A stretch of DNA of 29,434 nucleotides from JBEVOS01 sp044226655 (GCA_044226655.1 JBGAGO010000008.1:1-29434), one strand, 5' to 3'. Positions 1 to 12,070 are shown, counted from the first letter of the stretch. The notes: a model not told the origin generated them from the sequence alone. Numbers and translations: made by a program.

Positions 1-140
1 TAAGACATCGCCTTGGCCCCGCCCTTCTTGGCCAAAACCATCGTGATCGCCGCCGTCAGCGTCGTCTTGCCATGGTCAACGTGACCAATCGTTCCGATGT
101 TGCAATGCGGCTTGGTCCGCTCAAACTTTTCCTTGGCCAT
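1..140 (-). CDS. tuf: Elongation factor Tu, first copy (5' end only)
   Basis: EF-Tu delivers aminoacyl-tRNA to the ribosome as a GTP complex. Only the first 46 codons lie in the window; the gene runs off the left edge. The fragment includes the start codon at 138-140 and the G1 nucleotide-binding loop GHVDHGKT at residues 19-26. It is identical, base for base, to 29295-29434, the start of the complete copy at the other end. It follows fusA after a 46-base spacer and has a GGAG ribosome site just upstream, so it is the last gene of the rpsL-rpsG-fusA-tuf (str) operon. What lies beyond residue 46 cannot be seen. Confidence 0.97.
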   Translation of the reverse strand, partial: MAKEKFERTKPHCNIGTIGHVDHGKTTLTAAITMVLAKKGGAKAMS

Positions 141-186
141 CGAAGGCTCCGTACCTCTTCAATTGTTTCTGTTCACGAGTTCCGAG

Positions 187-2268
187 TTAGGCGCGCAACT
201 TCGCCAGGACTTCCTGGCTGACCGCCTTGGGGACCTCTTCGTAATGGTCGAATTCCATCACATAGCTCGCGCGGCCTTGAGAGAAGGAGCGCAAGGTGTT
301 GACGTAACCGAACATGTTGGCGAGCGGGACCATCGCCTGGATGATCGTCGCATTGCCGCGCATGTCCTGACCCTGGATCATGCCGCGCCGTGAATTCAGA
401 TCGCCGATCACCGAGCCGACATATTCCTCGGGGCTGGTGACCTCGACCTTCATGATCGGCTCGAGCAGACGCGGGTCCGCCTTGTCGATCAGCTCACGGA
501 ACGCCGCCCGCGCCGCGATTTCAAACGTCAGCACGTTCGAGTCGACGTCGTGATAGGCGCCGTCCACGAGGCGCGCGTAGAAATCGATCATCGGGAACCC
601 GGCCAAGAGGCCGTTTTCCTTCTGGCTCGTCAGGCCCTTTTCCACGCCCGGAATGAATTCCTTCGGGATGACGCCGCCGACGATCTTGTTCTCGAACACG
701 AAGCCGGTGCCGGGCTCGCCAGGACCGAACTCGATCTTCACGCGCGCGAACTGGCCCGAACCGCCGGTCTGCTTCTTGTGCGTGTAATCGATCGTCGCGG
801 GACGGCCGAGCTTTTCGCGATAGGCCACTTGCGGCGCGCCGACATTGGCGTCGACTTTGTAGGTCCGGCGCAGAATGTCGACCTTAATGTCGAGGTGGAG
901 CTCGCCCATGCCCCGCAGGATGGTCTGACCGCTTTCCTGGTCGGTCGATACGCGGAACGAGGGGTCCTCATTCGCGAGCTTCGACAGCGCCACGCCCAGC
1001 TTTTCCTGGTCCGCCTTCGATTTCGGTTCGATCGCGACTTCGATGACGGGCTCGGGGAATTCCATGCGCTCCAGGATGACCGGCTTCTGCGGATCGCAGA
1101 GCGTGTCCCCGGTGCGCACTTCCTTGAGGCCCGCCAGCGCGACGATGTCGCCGGCGAATGCTTCCTTGATGTCTTCGCGATTGTTCGCGTGCATCAGCAG
1201 CATCCGACCGACGCGTTCCTTTTTGTCGCGCGTCGAATTCAGCAGGCCGTCGCCCGCGTTCAGCACGCCCGAATAGATGCGGCAGAACGTGATCGTGCCG
1301 ACAAACGGGTCGTCCATGATCTTGAAGGCGAGCATGGAGAAGGGCTCGCTGTCGCTGGCCGGACGCGTGAGCTGCTCTTCTTCCTTGTACGGATTGATGC
1401 CGGTGATCGCGGGACGATCGACCGGGCTCGGCAGGAAGTCGACGACGGCGTCGAGCAGCGGTTGCACGCCCTTGTTCTTGAACGCCGAGCCGCACAGCAT
1501 CGGGTACCAAGCGGCCTTTTGGACAGCCAGACGGATGCAGCGCTTGAGCGTCGCCGTGTCCGGCTCTTCGCCGTCCAGATATTTTTCCATGACCGCGTCG
1601 TCCATTTCGACGGCGGCTTCGATCATGGCGGCGCGGTACTCGGCAGCCTTTTCCTTCAAATCGTCCGGAATTTCGACGGCGTCGAACTTCGCGCCGAGGC
1701 TTTCATCCTTCCAGATGATCGCCTTCATCTCGATGAGATCGACGACGCCCTTGAAGCCCGACTCGACCCCGATCGGCAGCTGCAGCGGCACGGGCCGCGC
1801 GCCCAGCCGCTTCTTGATGTCCTCGACGCACATGTAAAAGTCGGCGCCGGTCTTATCCATCTTGTTGGCGAAGATGATGCGCGGCACGGCGTATTTATCG
1901 CCCTGGCGCCAGACGGTTTCGGTCTGCGGCTCAACGCCCTGATTGCCGTCGAGCACGACGACGGCGCCGTCGAGCACGCGCAGCGACCGCTCCACCTCGA
2001 TCGTGAAATCGACGTGGCCGGGCGTATCGATGATGTTCAGGCGCTTGCCGTTCCAGAACGTCGTGGTCGCGGCGGACGTGATCGTGATGCCGCGTTCCTG
2101 CTCCTGCTCCATCCAATCCATGGTGGCCGCGCCATCATGGACTTCGCCGATCTTGTGGCTCTTGCCGGAGTAGAACAGGATCCGTTCGGTCGTGGTGGTC
2201 TTGCCGGCGTCGATATGCGCCATGATGCCGAAATTTCGGTAGTCCTCGATCTTGTACTGTCGGGGCAT
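187..2268 (-). CDS. fusA: Elongation factor G
   Basis: EF-G is the GTPase that drives ribosomal translocation and, with ribosome recycling factor, subunit splitting. The 693-residue product has normal length and begins MPRQYKIEDYRNFGIMAHID. The GTPase motifs are clear: G1 loop AHIDAGKT at residues 17-24, DTPGH at 81-85, and NKMD at 135-138. Domains II to V follow without interruption. The ATG start is fixed by this N-terminus and by an AAAGGGA ribosome site about ten bases upstream. It lies 15 bases after rpsG and 46 bases before tuf in the str operon. No odd substitutions were noticed; fusidic-acid resistance was not assessed. Confidence 0.98.
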   Translation of the reverse strand: MPRQYKIEDYRNFGIMAHIDAGKTTTTERILFYSGKSHKIGEVHDGAATMDWMEQEQERGITITSAATTTFWNGKRLNIIDTPGHVDFTIEVERSLRVLDGAVVVLDGNQGVEPQTETVWRQGDKYAVPRIIFANKMDKTGADFYMCVEDIKKRLGARPVPLQLPIGVESGFKGVVDLIEMKAIIWKDESLGAKFDAVEIPDDLKEKAAEYRAAMIEAAVEMDDAVMEKYLDGEEPDTATLKRCIRLAVQKAAWYPMLCGSAFKNKGVQPLLDAVVDFLPSPVDRPAITGINPYKEEEQLTRPASDSEPFSMLAFKIMDDPFVGTITFCRIYSGVLNAGDGLLNSTRDKKERVGRMLLMHANNREDIKEAFAGDIVALAGLKEVRTGDTLCDPQKPVILERMEFPEPVIEVAIEPKSKADQEKLGVALSKLANEDPSFRVSTDQESGQTILRGMGELHLDIKVDILRRTYKVDANVGAPQVAYREKLGRPATIDYTHKKQTGGSGQFARVKIEFGPGEPGTGFVFENKIVGGVIPKEFIPGVEKGLTSQKENGLLAGFPMIDFYARLVDGAYHDVDSNVLTFEIAARAAFRELIDKADPRLLEPIMKVEVTSPEEYVGSVIGDLNSRRGMIQGQDMRGNATIIQAMVPLANMFGYVNTLRSFSQGRASYVMEFDHYEEVPKAVSQEVLAKLRA

Positions 2269-2283
2269 GATTCTGACGTCCCT

Positions 2284-2754
2284 TTACCAGCGATAATGCG
2301 AGAAGGCCCGGTTGGCCTCTGCCATCCGGTGCGTATCCTCCCGCTTCTTGACGGCGGCGCCCCGATTGTTCGTGGCGTCCGCCAGTTCGCCGGCCAGACG
2401 TTCTTGCATTGTGTGTTCGTTACGCGCGCGCGCCGCGTTCACCAGCCAGCGGATGGCGAGCGCTTGGCGGCGTTCGGGCCGCACTTCAACAGGAACCTGA
2501 TAAGTCGCCCCGCCGACGCGGCGCGAGCGCACCTCGATGGCGGGCGCCACATTGGCCAGCGCATCGTGGAAGCATTCCATGGCCGGGCGCTTCAGGCGCT
2601 TTTCGACCGTTTCCAGCGCGCCGTAGAGGATGTTTTCCGCTGCCGACTTTTTTCCTTCATACATCACGTAGTTCATGAACTTCGTGAGCACGAGATCGCC
2701 ATAAACGGGGTCGGGCAGAACCTCGCGGATTTCGGCGCGGTGACGGCGGGACAT
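2284..2754 (-). CDS. rpsG: 30S ribosomal protein S7
   Basis: S7 nucleates assembly of the 30S head by binding the 3' domain of 16S rRNA and contacts tRNA in the E site. The 156-residue product has the family's usual length, the characteristic start MSRRHRAEIREVLPDPVYGD, and the conserved central and C-terminal segments such as RRVGGATYQVPVEVRP. An AAGGA ribosome site precedes the ATG. It sits 23 bases after rpsL and 15 bases before fusA, so it is surely co-transcribed with both. In enterobacteria S7 represses this operon translationally through the rpsL-rpsG spacer. The spacer here is only 23 bases, so whether the same control exists cannot be judged. Confidence 0.98.
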   Translation of the reverse strand: MSRRHRAEIREVLPDPVYGDLVLTKFMNYVMYEGKKSAAENILYGALETVEKRLKRPAMECFHDALANVAPAIEVRSRRVGGATYQVPVEVRPERRQALAIRWLVNAARARNEHTMQERLAGELADATNNRGAAVKKREDTHRMAEANRAFSHYRW

Positions 2755-2777
2755 TCAGAGCTTCCTTCGAGAAATCG

Positions 2778-3152
2778 TTATTTGGGGCGCTTGGCGCCGT
2801 AAACCGAGCGGCGCTTCTTGCGGTTCTTGACGCCTTGGGTGTCCAGAACGCCGCGCAGGATGTGATAGCGCACGCCCGGCAAATCCTTCACGCGGCCGCC
2901 GCGGATCAGCACGACCGAGTGCTCCTGCAGATTGTGGCCTTCGCCCGGGATGTAGCAGAGCGCTTCCACGCCCGACTTCGCCAGGCGGACCTTGGCCACC
3001 TTCCGGAGCGCCGAGTTCGGCTTCTTCGGCGTCGTCGTATAGACGCGGGTGCAGACGCCGCGGCGCTGCGGGCTGCCCTCAAGGGCCGGAGATTTGTTGC
3101 GCACCGGCTTGGGATGGCGCGGTTTGCGGATCAGCTGGTTGATCGTCGGCAT
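2778..3152 (-). CDS. rpsL: 30S ribosomal protein S12
   Basis: S12 sits at the decoding centre of the 30S subunit and controls accuracy. The 124-residue product has the hallmark VYTTTPKKPNSALRK and GGRVKDLPGVRYH segments. Lysine 43 (E. coli mature K42) and lysine 89 (E. coli K87) are both present, which is the streptomycin-sensitive state. Aspartate 90 in KDLPG is the residue methylthiolated by RimO in other bacteria. Compared with E. coli there is one extra residue near position 60. The ATG at 3150-3152 has only a weak GAAG-type ribosome site. It is the first gene of the str operon; a promoter is proposed at 3334-3362, giving a leader of roughly 175 bases. Confidence 0.98.
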   Translation of the reverse strand: MPTINQLIRKPRHPKPVRNKSPALEGSPQRRGVCTRVYTTTPKKPNSALRKVAKVRLAKSGVEALCYIPGEGHNLQEHSVVLIRGGRVKDLPGVRYHILRGVLDTQGVKNRKKRRSVYGAKRPK

Positions 3153-3333
3153 TCGTCTTCTTCAGTTGGCGTCACGGCCGAAAGGCGCGTCTGCCCGTCT
3201 CTGCGGCCGCGGGCCCCTTCTGAGGCGCCGCGGCGCCGAGCCTCGAGGCCGGCGCGCCCAGTGGAATTCCAGTGGGTTTCCGTTTCTGGGGCGCGCGCCA
3301 ACGCGGGCGCAGGCCCCCTGAAACGAGGCGCGG
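3153..3333 (-). promoter_or_regulatory. Leader region of the rpsL operon
   Basis: About 180 bases between the proposed rpsL -10 box and the rpsL start carry no gene. The stretch is very GC-rich and holds short palindromes (GGCGCCGCGGCGCC and GCCTCGAGGC near 3220-3250) and a direct repeat CCAGTGG AATT CCAGTGG near 3260. A structured leader that regulates the operon is possible, but I recognise no known ribosomal-protein binding motif. Confidence 0.35.
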
Positions 3334-3362
3334 AAAATAGGCGCCGCCCCCCGGCAGGTCAA
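3334..3362 (-). promoter_or_regulatory. Predicted sigma-70-type promoter of the rpsL (str) operon
   Basis: On the minus strand, TTGACC (3357-3362) is followed after exactly 17 bases by TATTTT (3334-3339). The -35 matches the consensus at five of six positions and the -10 at four of six. Transcription would start near 3327. The -35 hexamer includes the TGA stop codon (3359-3361) of the upstream methyltransferase gene. Confidence 0.6.
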
Positions 3363-4048
3363 GGCGCTTTCGGCTGCGCTGGCGGCCGTTTCCAGATGAT
3401 CGCCAGATTGCTGCTCCAGGGCCCCAGCCAAAGACCCGTCCAAACCACGCGCGGGGCGGTCTCGGCGGGCCATTCCGCCAGCACCAGGCGGCGGTCCAGA
3501 AAGTCGAGATGCGCCGGATCAGCCCAATAGGCTTTGTCGTTTGAGCGGCAATAGGCGCGGAAGCTTTGCGGGTGAAAGTGCAGCAGCGGCGTCGCCGTAT
3601 GGTGTTCGATCGGAAACCAGCGATGCGGGATGGTGAGGAAGAGCGCCTGCCCCACCCGCATCAACTCCAACAAAAAGGCCCGCCGCTCCGCCGGCCCGCC
3701 GACATGCTCCAGCACGGCGTTGGAACAGACCACGTCGAAGGCGCCATCCGCGAAGGGCAGCGGCGCGCCCGGCGCGATCGCCACGAACGGGATGTCAGGA
3801 TGGCTGGCCTCGAAGCCTTCCGCTGAGCCGATGCCCGCCGCGGTGATGTTGTGCTTATGCGGATAAAGCCGCTCGACGACATTGGTCTCGACCGATTCCG
3901 TATCGGAGACGCCGACATCCAAGAGCTTGGTCGCCGCCGTCGGACGGATTTCGCGCTCGAACAGCCGATACATCGCCTTGCGCGCCGCGAGGCTGACCTG
4001 CGCCGTGATCCCGCCGGGATAATAAACGCCGTCGATCTGCTCGCTCAT
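3359..4048 (-). CDS. Class I SAM-dependent methyltransferase
   Basis: The 229-residue product looks like a Methyltransf_11/23-type enzyme. It has a SAM-binding motif I region (LLDVGVSD, about residues 42-49) and the motif IV-like stretch FDVVCSNAVLEHVG, which is typical of small-molecule and sugar-modifying methyltransferases. A histidine-rich stretch follows (IPHRWFPIEHHTATPLLHFH). The substrate is unknown; the operon suggests a sugar or lipid-linked glycan. The open frame extends upstream to 4204, but the start chosen here is MSEQIDGVYY. Its ATG overlaps the TGA of the GT-C gene in an ATGA (4045-4048), pointing to translational coupling. It is the last gene of the four-gene glycosylation operon. 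No terminator separates it from the rpsL promoter, which overlaps its stop codon. Confidence 0.82.
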   Translation of the reverse strand: MSEQIDGVYYPGGITAQVSLAARKAMYRLFEREIRPTAATKLLDVGVSDTESVETNVVERLYPHKHNITAAGIGSAEGFEASHPDIPFVAIAPGAPLPFADGAFDVVCSNAVLEHVGGPAERRAFLLELMRVGQALFLTIPHRWFPIEHHTATPLLHFHPQSFRAYCRSNDKAYWADPAHLDFLDRRLVLAEWPAETAPRVVWTGLWLGPWSSNLAIIWKRPPAQPKAP

Positions 4049-5481
4049 GGGCGCGCCAAGAACACGAGCGTGCGTCCATCGCCCAGGCGGCGCTCGTCCA
4101 GCGCGTTGAGATCGAAGCCGCGCGCGCGCAGCTCGGCGCGCACTTGTTCGTGCAAATCCGTCTCCCCGCGCGGCAGCATCGGCGCGATGGCGCGGATCGG
4201 ACATCCGGGCGCAGCCGCGGGCGGCACCGTCAGCGCATCGAGATCGACGAGATTGAGGTCACGGCCATTGGCCGCGCCCTTGAACGCCCGGTGCGCCACA
4301 TAGCGCGACCAATCCGCGCCCTGGACGGCCTCGCGATAATAGATTGCGATCGGCGCTTGCGCGCAGGCTGCGGCGTTCTCGGCTACGAAGCGGCGCGCTT
4401 CGCCGAGATGTTCGCGATCTTTGAAATACTCGCCGGTGAAGAACAGCGGCGAGACCAGCGCCGCGATCGGGATCCAGCCAGCCAGCCGCCGTGCGGTCTT
4501 CTGGTTTTCACCTAGCGATTCGACGGCGCGCACCGCCAGCAGCATCACCGCCGGCATGATCACGATGAAGCCGCGCTCCTTGATCATCGGCTCGATGAAG
4601 ATGTGAAAGGCGAACGGAATGACGATGCCTGAGAGCACGCTGAGGCCCAGCACAGCGTCGAACGGGTCCTTCTTTCGGATCAGCGCCGTGATGCCGAAGA
4701 ACGCGGCGATGTAGAGTAAGAGGTTCGAACCGAACGTCTTCACCACCAGGCCGCGGAAGAATTGCGTGCTGGCGAGCCCAGCCTCGATCAACATCCGGTT
4801 TTCGCGGAACGTGTAATAGATTTCGTCGGGCCGCACCATCGCCACCCAGGCCAGGGCCGGGCCGACGCCAAGCGCCGTCGCCAGCGTCCAAGCCGCCGCT
4901 GCGCTCCAATTGCGCCGCCACAGGAACGCCAGCGTCATCCAGCCTCCGAGCAGGCCGATCCACATGGCGCCGAACACTTGGCTGAGCGCGGTGAAGAAGC
5001 CGAAGATCGCGAAAACGCCCGCCATCTTGAGCGCATCTCCCTGCAGCGCGCGCCGCGCCGCAAAGCAACTCACCGCACAGCCCGCGAACATTAACGCGTA
5101 CATGCGGATTTCGGCCGCGAAGAAGATCACCCAATAGGAGGTCGCCGCGATCAGCAGGAAGGCGCCCGTTTCGCGCGGCCGATCACGCCCCAGCCGCCAG
5201 ATCGTCCAAGCCGCCGCAGCGTCGAAGACGAGATTGAGCACGCGCGCCCAGACATCATTGTCCCAGACGAACCGCCACAGATAGAGCAGCGCGAAATAGG
5301 CCGGCGGGTGCTCGTGCTTGACGATCTTTTGAAACACCAGCTCGCGCAGCGGCGAGGCGGGATCGGAAAAATAGAGCGCCCAATATTCGTCGCGCCACAG
5401 CGGCCGCTGCCAGATCGAGGCCGCGATCAGCAGGGCCGTCACGCCAAGCGCCGCCCACACCCAACGCCGATCCCAGGTCAT
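4045..5481 (-). CDS. GT-C-fold glycosyltransferase (family 39-like), integral membrane
   Basis: The 478-residue product is a polytopic membrane protein of the ArnT/PMT type, which transfers a sugar from a polyprenyl-phosphate carrier on the outer face of the inner membrane. The acidic pair expected in the first periplasmic loop is present as WRDEYWALYFSD (D31, E32). It is followed by KHEHPPAYF (about 55-63), a signature of the family. About ten hydrophobic segments extend to roughly residue 365, and a soluble C-terminal domain of about 100 residues follows. The start MTWDRRWVW is chosen because its ATG overlaps the stop of the preceding glycosyltransferase (ATGA, 5478-5481); the frame stays open to 5829, but that part has no protein-like sequence. 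The donor is probably supplied by the upstream family 2 enzyme. The acceptor is unknown. Confidence 0.8.
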   Translation of the reverse strand: MTWDRRWVWAALGVTALLIAASIWQRPLWRDEYWALYFSDPASPLRELVFQKIVKHEHPPAYFALLYLWRFVWDNDVWARVLNLVFDAAAAWTIWRLGRDRPRETGAFLLIAATSYWVIFFAAEIRMYALMFAGCAVSCFAARRALQGDALKMAGVFAIFGFFTALSQVFGAMWIGLLGGWMTLAFLWRRNWSAAAAWTLATALGVGPALAWVAMVRPDEIYYTFRENRMLIEAGLASTQFFRGLVVKTFGSNLLLYIAAFFGITALIRKKDPFDAVLGLSVLSGIVIPFAFHIFIEPMIKERGFIVIMPAVMLLAVRAVESLGENQKTARRLAGWIPIAALVSPLFFTGEYFKDREHLGEARRFVAENAAACAQAPIAIYYREAVQGADWSRYVAHRAFKGAANGRDLNLVDLDALTVPPAAAPGCPIRAIAPMLPRGETDLHEQVRAELRARGFDLNALDERRLGDGRTLVFLARP

Positions 5482-6650
5482 GCATTGTCCCGTGAAATGG
5501 AGAACAGCGAAGAAAGGAACGCCGCGGACGCGACCTGTATCGAGACGGCGATCGCCGTCATCGAAATCGTCAGCACGCGCAGCACCAGTGGATAGGCGAT
5601 ATTGCCCATCCCGACATTCACCCAATAGGCCACGCTCCACCACGCCCCGATCGCGCCCCAGATGAAGATGGCGAGAGCGGCGAGCAGCATGCGCTCCAAC
5701 GTCAGCGCCGAGAGCAAGCGCGCCCAGCCGGCGCGCTTTGGCGGCGGCAGCATGCCCTGCGCCATCGCGTGGCGTCTGGCGAGCGCGCTGAACAACACCA
5801 ATTGTACGCCGATCAGGATCGCGAAGCACGCGACGATCAGCGTGTGCGTATCGAGCGTGAGCGTCGGAGTCAGCCGCACGGCGCCGGGCGCCAGCATCAC
5901 GGCGCCAAGCAGGCCAAAGAAGATCGCCGCCAAGCCTGGATAGAGAAACAGCCAGCGCGGGCTGTAGAGCAGCAAGAAGCGCAAATGGCGCCAGCCGTCA
6001 CGCCACGTCTTCAGATGCGGCGGCCGCGAGCGCTTATCGGGCGACAGCGTGATCGGCACTTCGGCGAATTGCAGCCCCGCCAGGCGCGCTTTCACCACCA
6101 TCTCGCTGGCATATTCCATCCCCGGTGAGCGCAGGTTCAGGCCGCGGATCGCATCGCGCGAGAAGCCGCGCAGGCCGCTATGAAAATCGCCGATCGGAAT
6201 ATCGAAGAAGAGCCGCCCCAGCGTCGAGAGCACGGGATTGCCGAGATATTTGTGCAGGAACGGCATCGCGCCTGGTTCGATCGAGCCTTCGAACCGATTG
6301 CCCATCACCAATTGCGCGCCGATGCGCAGCTTGCGCACGAACGGCTGCAGCTTCGAGAAATCATAGCTCTGGTCGCTGTCGCCCATGATCACGAAACGGC
6401 CGCGCGCCGCCTCGATGCCGCCCATCAGCGCCGCGCCATAGCCCTTCATCGGCACGTTGACGACGCGCGCGCCGAGGTTTTCCGCGATCGCCTGGCTGCC
6501 ATCGGTCGAGCCGTTGTCGGCGATGAGCACCTCGCCATTGATCTTCTCGTCGCGCAGATATTTCTGCGCCTGTTCGATGCAGGCGCCCAAGGTCTCGGCC
6601 TCGTTGAGGCACGGCATCAGGATCGTGAGTTCGAGGGGCGCCTCGCTCAT
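5478..6650 (-). CDS. Family 2 glycosyltransferase, polyprenyl-phosphate type with C-terminal membrane helices
   Basis: The 390-residue product has an N-terminal GT-A domain of the DPM1/ArnC/GtrB kind, which loads a sugar from a nucleotide donor onto polyprenyl phosphate. Visible motifs are LMPCLNEAETL (residues 11-21), ADNGSTDGS (44-52) and the metal-binding DSD at 91-93. After about residue 230 there are four hydrophobic segments, as in membrane-bound members. It starts at an ATG that overlaps the stop of the GtrA-like gene (ATGA, 6647-6650). Its own stop overlaps the start of the GT-C gene in the same way. With a GtrA-like flippase before it and a GT-C transferase after it, a three-step load, flip and transfer pathway is the natural reading. 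The sugar is not identifiable. Confidence 0.88.
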   Translation of the reverse strand: MSEAPLELTILMPCLNEAETLGACIEQAQKYLRDEKINGEVLIADNGSTDGSQAIAENLGARVVNVPMKGYGAALMGGIEAARGRFVIMGDSDQSYDFSKLQPFVRKLRIGAQLVMGNRFEGSIEPGAMPFLHKYLGNPVLSTLGRLFFDIPIGDFHSGLRGFSRDAIRGLNLRSPGMEYASEMVVKARLAGLQFAEVPITLSPDKRSRPPHLKTWRDGWRHLRFLLLYSPRWLFLYPGLAAIFFGLLGAVMLAPGAVRLTPTLTLDTHTLIVACFAILIGVQLVLFSALARRHAMAQGMLPPPKRAGWARLLSALTLERMLLAALAIFIWGAIGAWWSVAYWVNVGMGNIAYPLVLRVLTISMTAIAVSIQVASAAFLSSLFSISRDNA

Positions 6651-7078
6651 GGCGCGCTCGGCCGATCGTAGCGCGCGAACGCGATGTGCTTTGAACCGAG
6701 ATAGGTCACGGTGAGCCCTGCGATCGCGGCCGGAATCAGCGCCGCCGCGGGGAAGGCTTTGAGCTGCGGAAAGAGCTCAAGCGCCGCGGAATAGGCCGCG
6801 AGGTTGAGCGCCGCGCCCGCCAATTGCACGCCGATATAAAGGGGCAGGCGGCGCTTGCGCGGTTCAGCGTCGGCGAAGGTCCACCAGCGATTGATCATCC
6901 AGGTCACGAGCAGCGCACAGCTGAAAGACGCGAAGCGGGCCATATGCGGATTGACGTGCGCGCCCAGAACGAGCGCAGACAGCACGGACGCGTCCGTGAT
7001 GAAGCCACAGGCCCCCGCCACGACGAAGCGGGCGAACGGGCGCCGGCTCAATTCGGCGAGCAGGGGGGGCGCAGGCAT
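6647..7078 (-). CDS. GtrA-family small membrane protein (probable polyprenyl-phosphate-sugar flippase)
   Basis: The 143-residue product has the GtrA layout of four hydrophobic segments: around FARFVVAGACGFITDASVLS, FSCALLVTWMINRWWTF, YIGVQLAGAALNLAAY and a final helix ending VTYLGSKHIAFARY. GtrA proteins are thought to move polyprenyl-phosphate-linked sugars across the inner membrane, although some members have other roles. It is the first gene of the glycosylation operon and diverges from the zinc-finger gene at 7215. An AAGG eight bases before the ATG is a modest ribosome site. TTGCGT and GATAAG spaced by 17 bases lie just upstream (7087-7115) but match the promoter consensus only weakly. 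Confidence 0.85.
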   Translation of the reverse strand: MPAPPLLAELSRRPFARFVVAGACGFITDASVLSALVLGAHVNPHMARFASFSCALLVTWMINRWWTFADAEPRKRRLPLYIGVQLAGAALNLAAYSAALELFPQLKAFPAAALIPAAIAGLTVTYLGSKHIAFARYDRPSAP

Positions 7079-7214
7079 CGGCGCGCCTTATCAAGCGCCG
7101 GGCCCGCTCACGCAAGCGTGTCCCCCCGTCGCGGGCCGCCACGCGCTTGTGAGGCGACAAATCCCGCCCGCCGCCGCTAGGAGCCGCCCTCTCACCCCAA
7201 AAGGACGAAGCCAT

Positions 7215-7514
7215 ATGCCCCTTCTCCTCTGCCCTGCCTGCACTGCCAACGCGGCGATGACAGCCGTGCAGCGCCATGGCGTCGAATTCGATGTCTGCAC
7301 CATGTGCCGCGGCGTGTGGCTTGATCGCGGCGAACTGGAGAAACTGCTGGAGACGTCCCGCGGCGAACGCCAAGAGCGCGCCGCGTTCGATCGCGACCGC
7401 GATGAATTCTATCGTGACCCGGACGCCTATCGCCGCAGCCATCCCAGCGAGCGGCGCGACGACGACCCCCGCCGCAAGAAACGCGGCTTCGACCTGTTCG
7501 ACATCTTCGATTAG
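7215..7514 (+). CDS. TFIIB-type zinc-finger protein
   Basis: The 99-residue product has the zf-TFIIB arrangement found in many small bacterial proteins: CPAC at residues 6-9, CTMC about 23 residues later, then the conserved tail GVWLDRGELEKLL. The four cysteines should bind one zinc. The second half is strongly charged (many Arg and Asp) and ends FDLFDIFD. The molecular function of this family is not established. An AAGGA ribosome site precedes the ATG. It is one of only four plus-strand genes in the window, is divergent from the glycosylation operon and convergent with the rod-like gene, whose stop is 13 bases away. Confidence 0.85.
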   Translation: MPLLLCPACTANAAMTAVQRHGVEFDVCTMCRGVWLDRGELEKLLETSRGERQERAAFDRDRDEFYRDPDAYRRSHPSERRDDDPRRKKRGFDLFDIFD

Positions 7515-7527
7515 GCCGGGGGGCGGC

Positions 7528-7746
7528 TCAGACCAGAATGTCGAGCAACACGCGCGTCATCTCATCGGCGGCGCGTAGCGCGCCGGCGTTGGCCTGAAAC
7601 TGGGCGCGGCTTTCGACGATGTCGGCGATGGGCTGAACCACGTCGCCCTGCCCCGACGACGACGCGGACACGACCTGGGCGCTCGCCCGCTCGAAGCGGA
7701 CGAGGGCCGACACGATGCCGGCGCTCGCTTGAGAGATCGCGCTCAT
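7528..7746 (-). CDS. 72-residue protein resembling the N- and C-terminal helices of flagellar rod proteins
   Basis: The product has two parts. The N-terminal part MSAISQASAGIVSALVRFER follows the pattern of the first helix of FlgB/FlgC/FlgG-type rod proteins, including the alternation of small and hydrophobic residues. The C-terminal part VESRAQFQANAGALRAADEM and following residues match the rod/hook C-terminal helix, where similar strings such as SRAYEANVQA are standard. The central body of a true rod protein is missing, so this is a stand-alone minimal version. The assignment rests on my reading of the heptad pattern. The ATG at 7744-7746 has a poor ribosome site; a GTG at 7762-7764 would add six residues. 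The gene follows the rpoC terminator and is convergent with the zinc-finger gene. No other flagellar gene is present. Confidence 0.55.
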   Translation of the reverse strand: MSAISQASAGIVSALVRFERASAQVVSASSSGQGDVVQPIADIVESRAQFQANAGALRAADEMTRVLLDILV

Positions 7747-7810
7747 CGAGCCCGAATATCTCACCGCGCAGTAAACAAGGCCGCCAAAAGGCGTGGTGAA
7801 TTTCGTAAAC

Positions 7811-7843
7811 CAAAAGGGCCCGGCCTGTGACGGCCGGGCCCTT
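7811..7843 (-). terminator. Intrinsic terminator of rpoC
   Basis: A perfect 12-bp stem (7814-7825 with 7832-7843) closes a 6-base loop. Reading leftward it is followed by TTTTGGTTT. It lies 22 bases beyond the rpoC stop and ends the rplJ-rplL-rpoB-rpoC transcription unit. Confidence 0.9.
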
Positions 7844-7865
7844 GAATTTGTACGCGTGGGGCGCC

Positions 7866-12038
<4,173 letters not shown>

Positions 12039-12070
12039 GCGGGATGGTCTCCCTTTGATTTCACTTTTTC

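Noticed and set aside
550..2802. A 750-codon open frame opposite fusA and rpsG
   Set aside because: Spans two conserved genes on the other strand and has shadow-like composition.
3255..3280. A palindrome around GAATTC upstream of rpsL
   Set aside because: CCAGTGG occurs on both sides in the same direction, so it is a short direct repeat, not a hairpin.
4049..4204. Longer start for the methyltransferase
   Set aside because: The extra residues are Arg/Ala-rich and not protein-like, and the ATGA overlap gives a better start at 4048.
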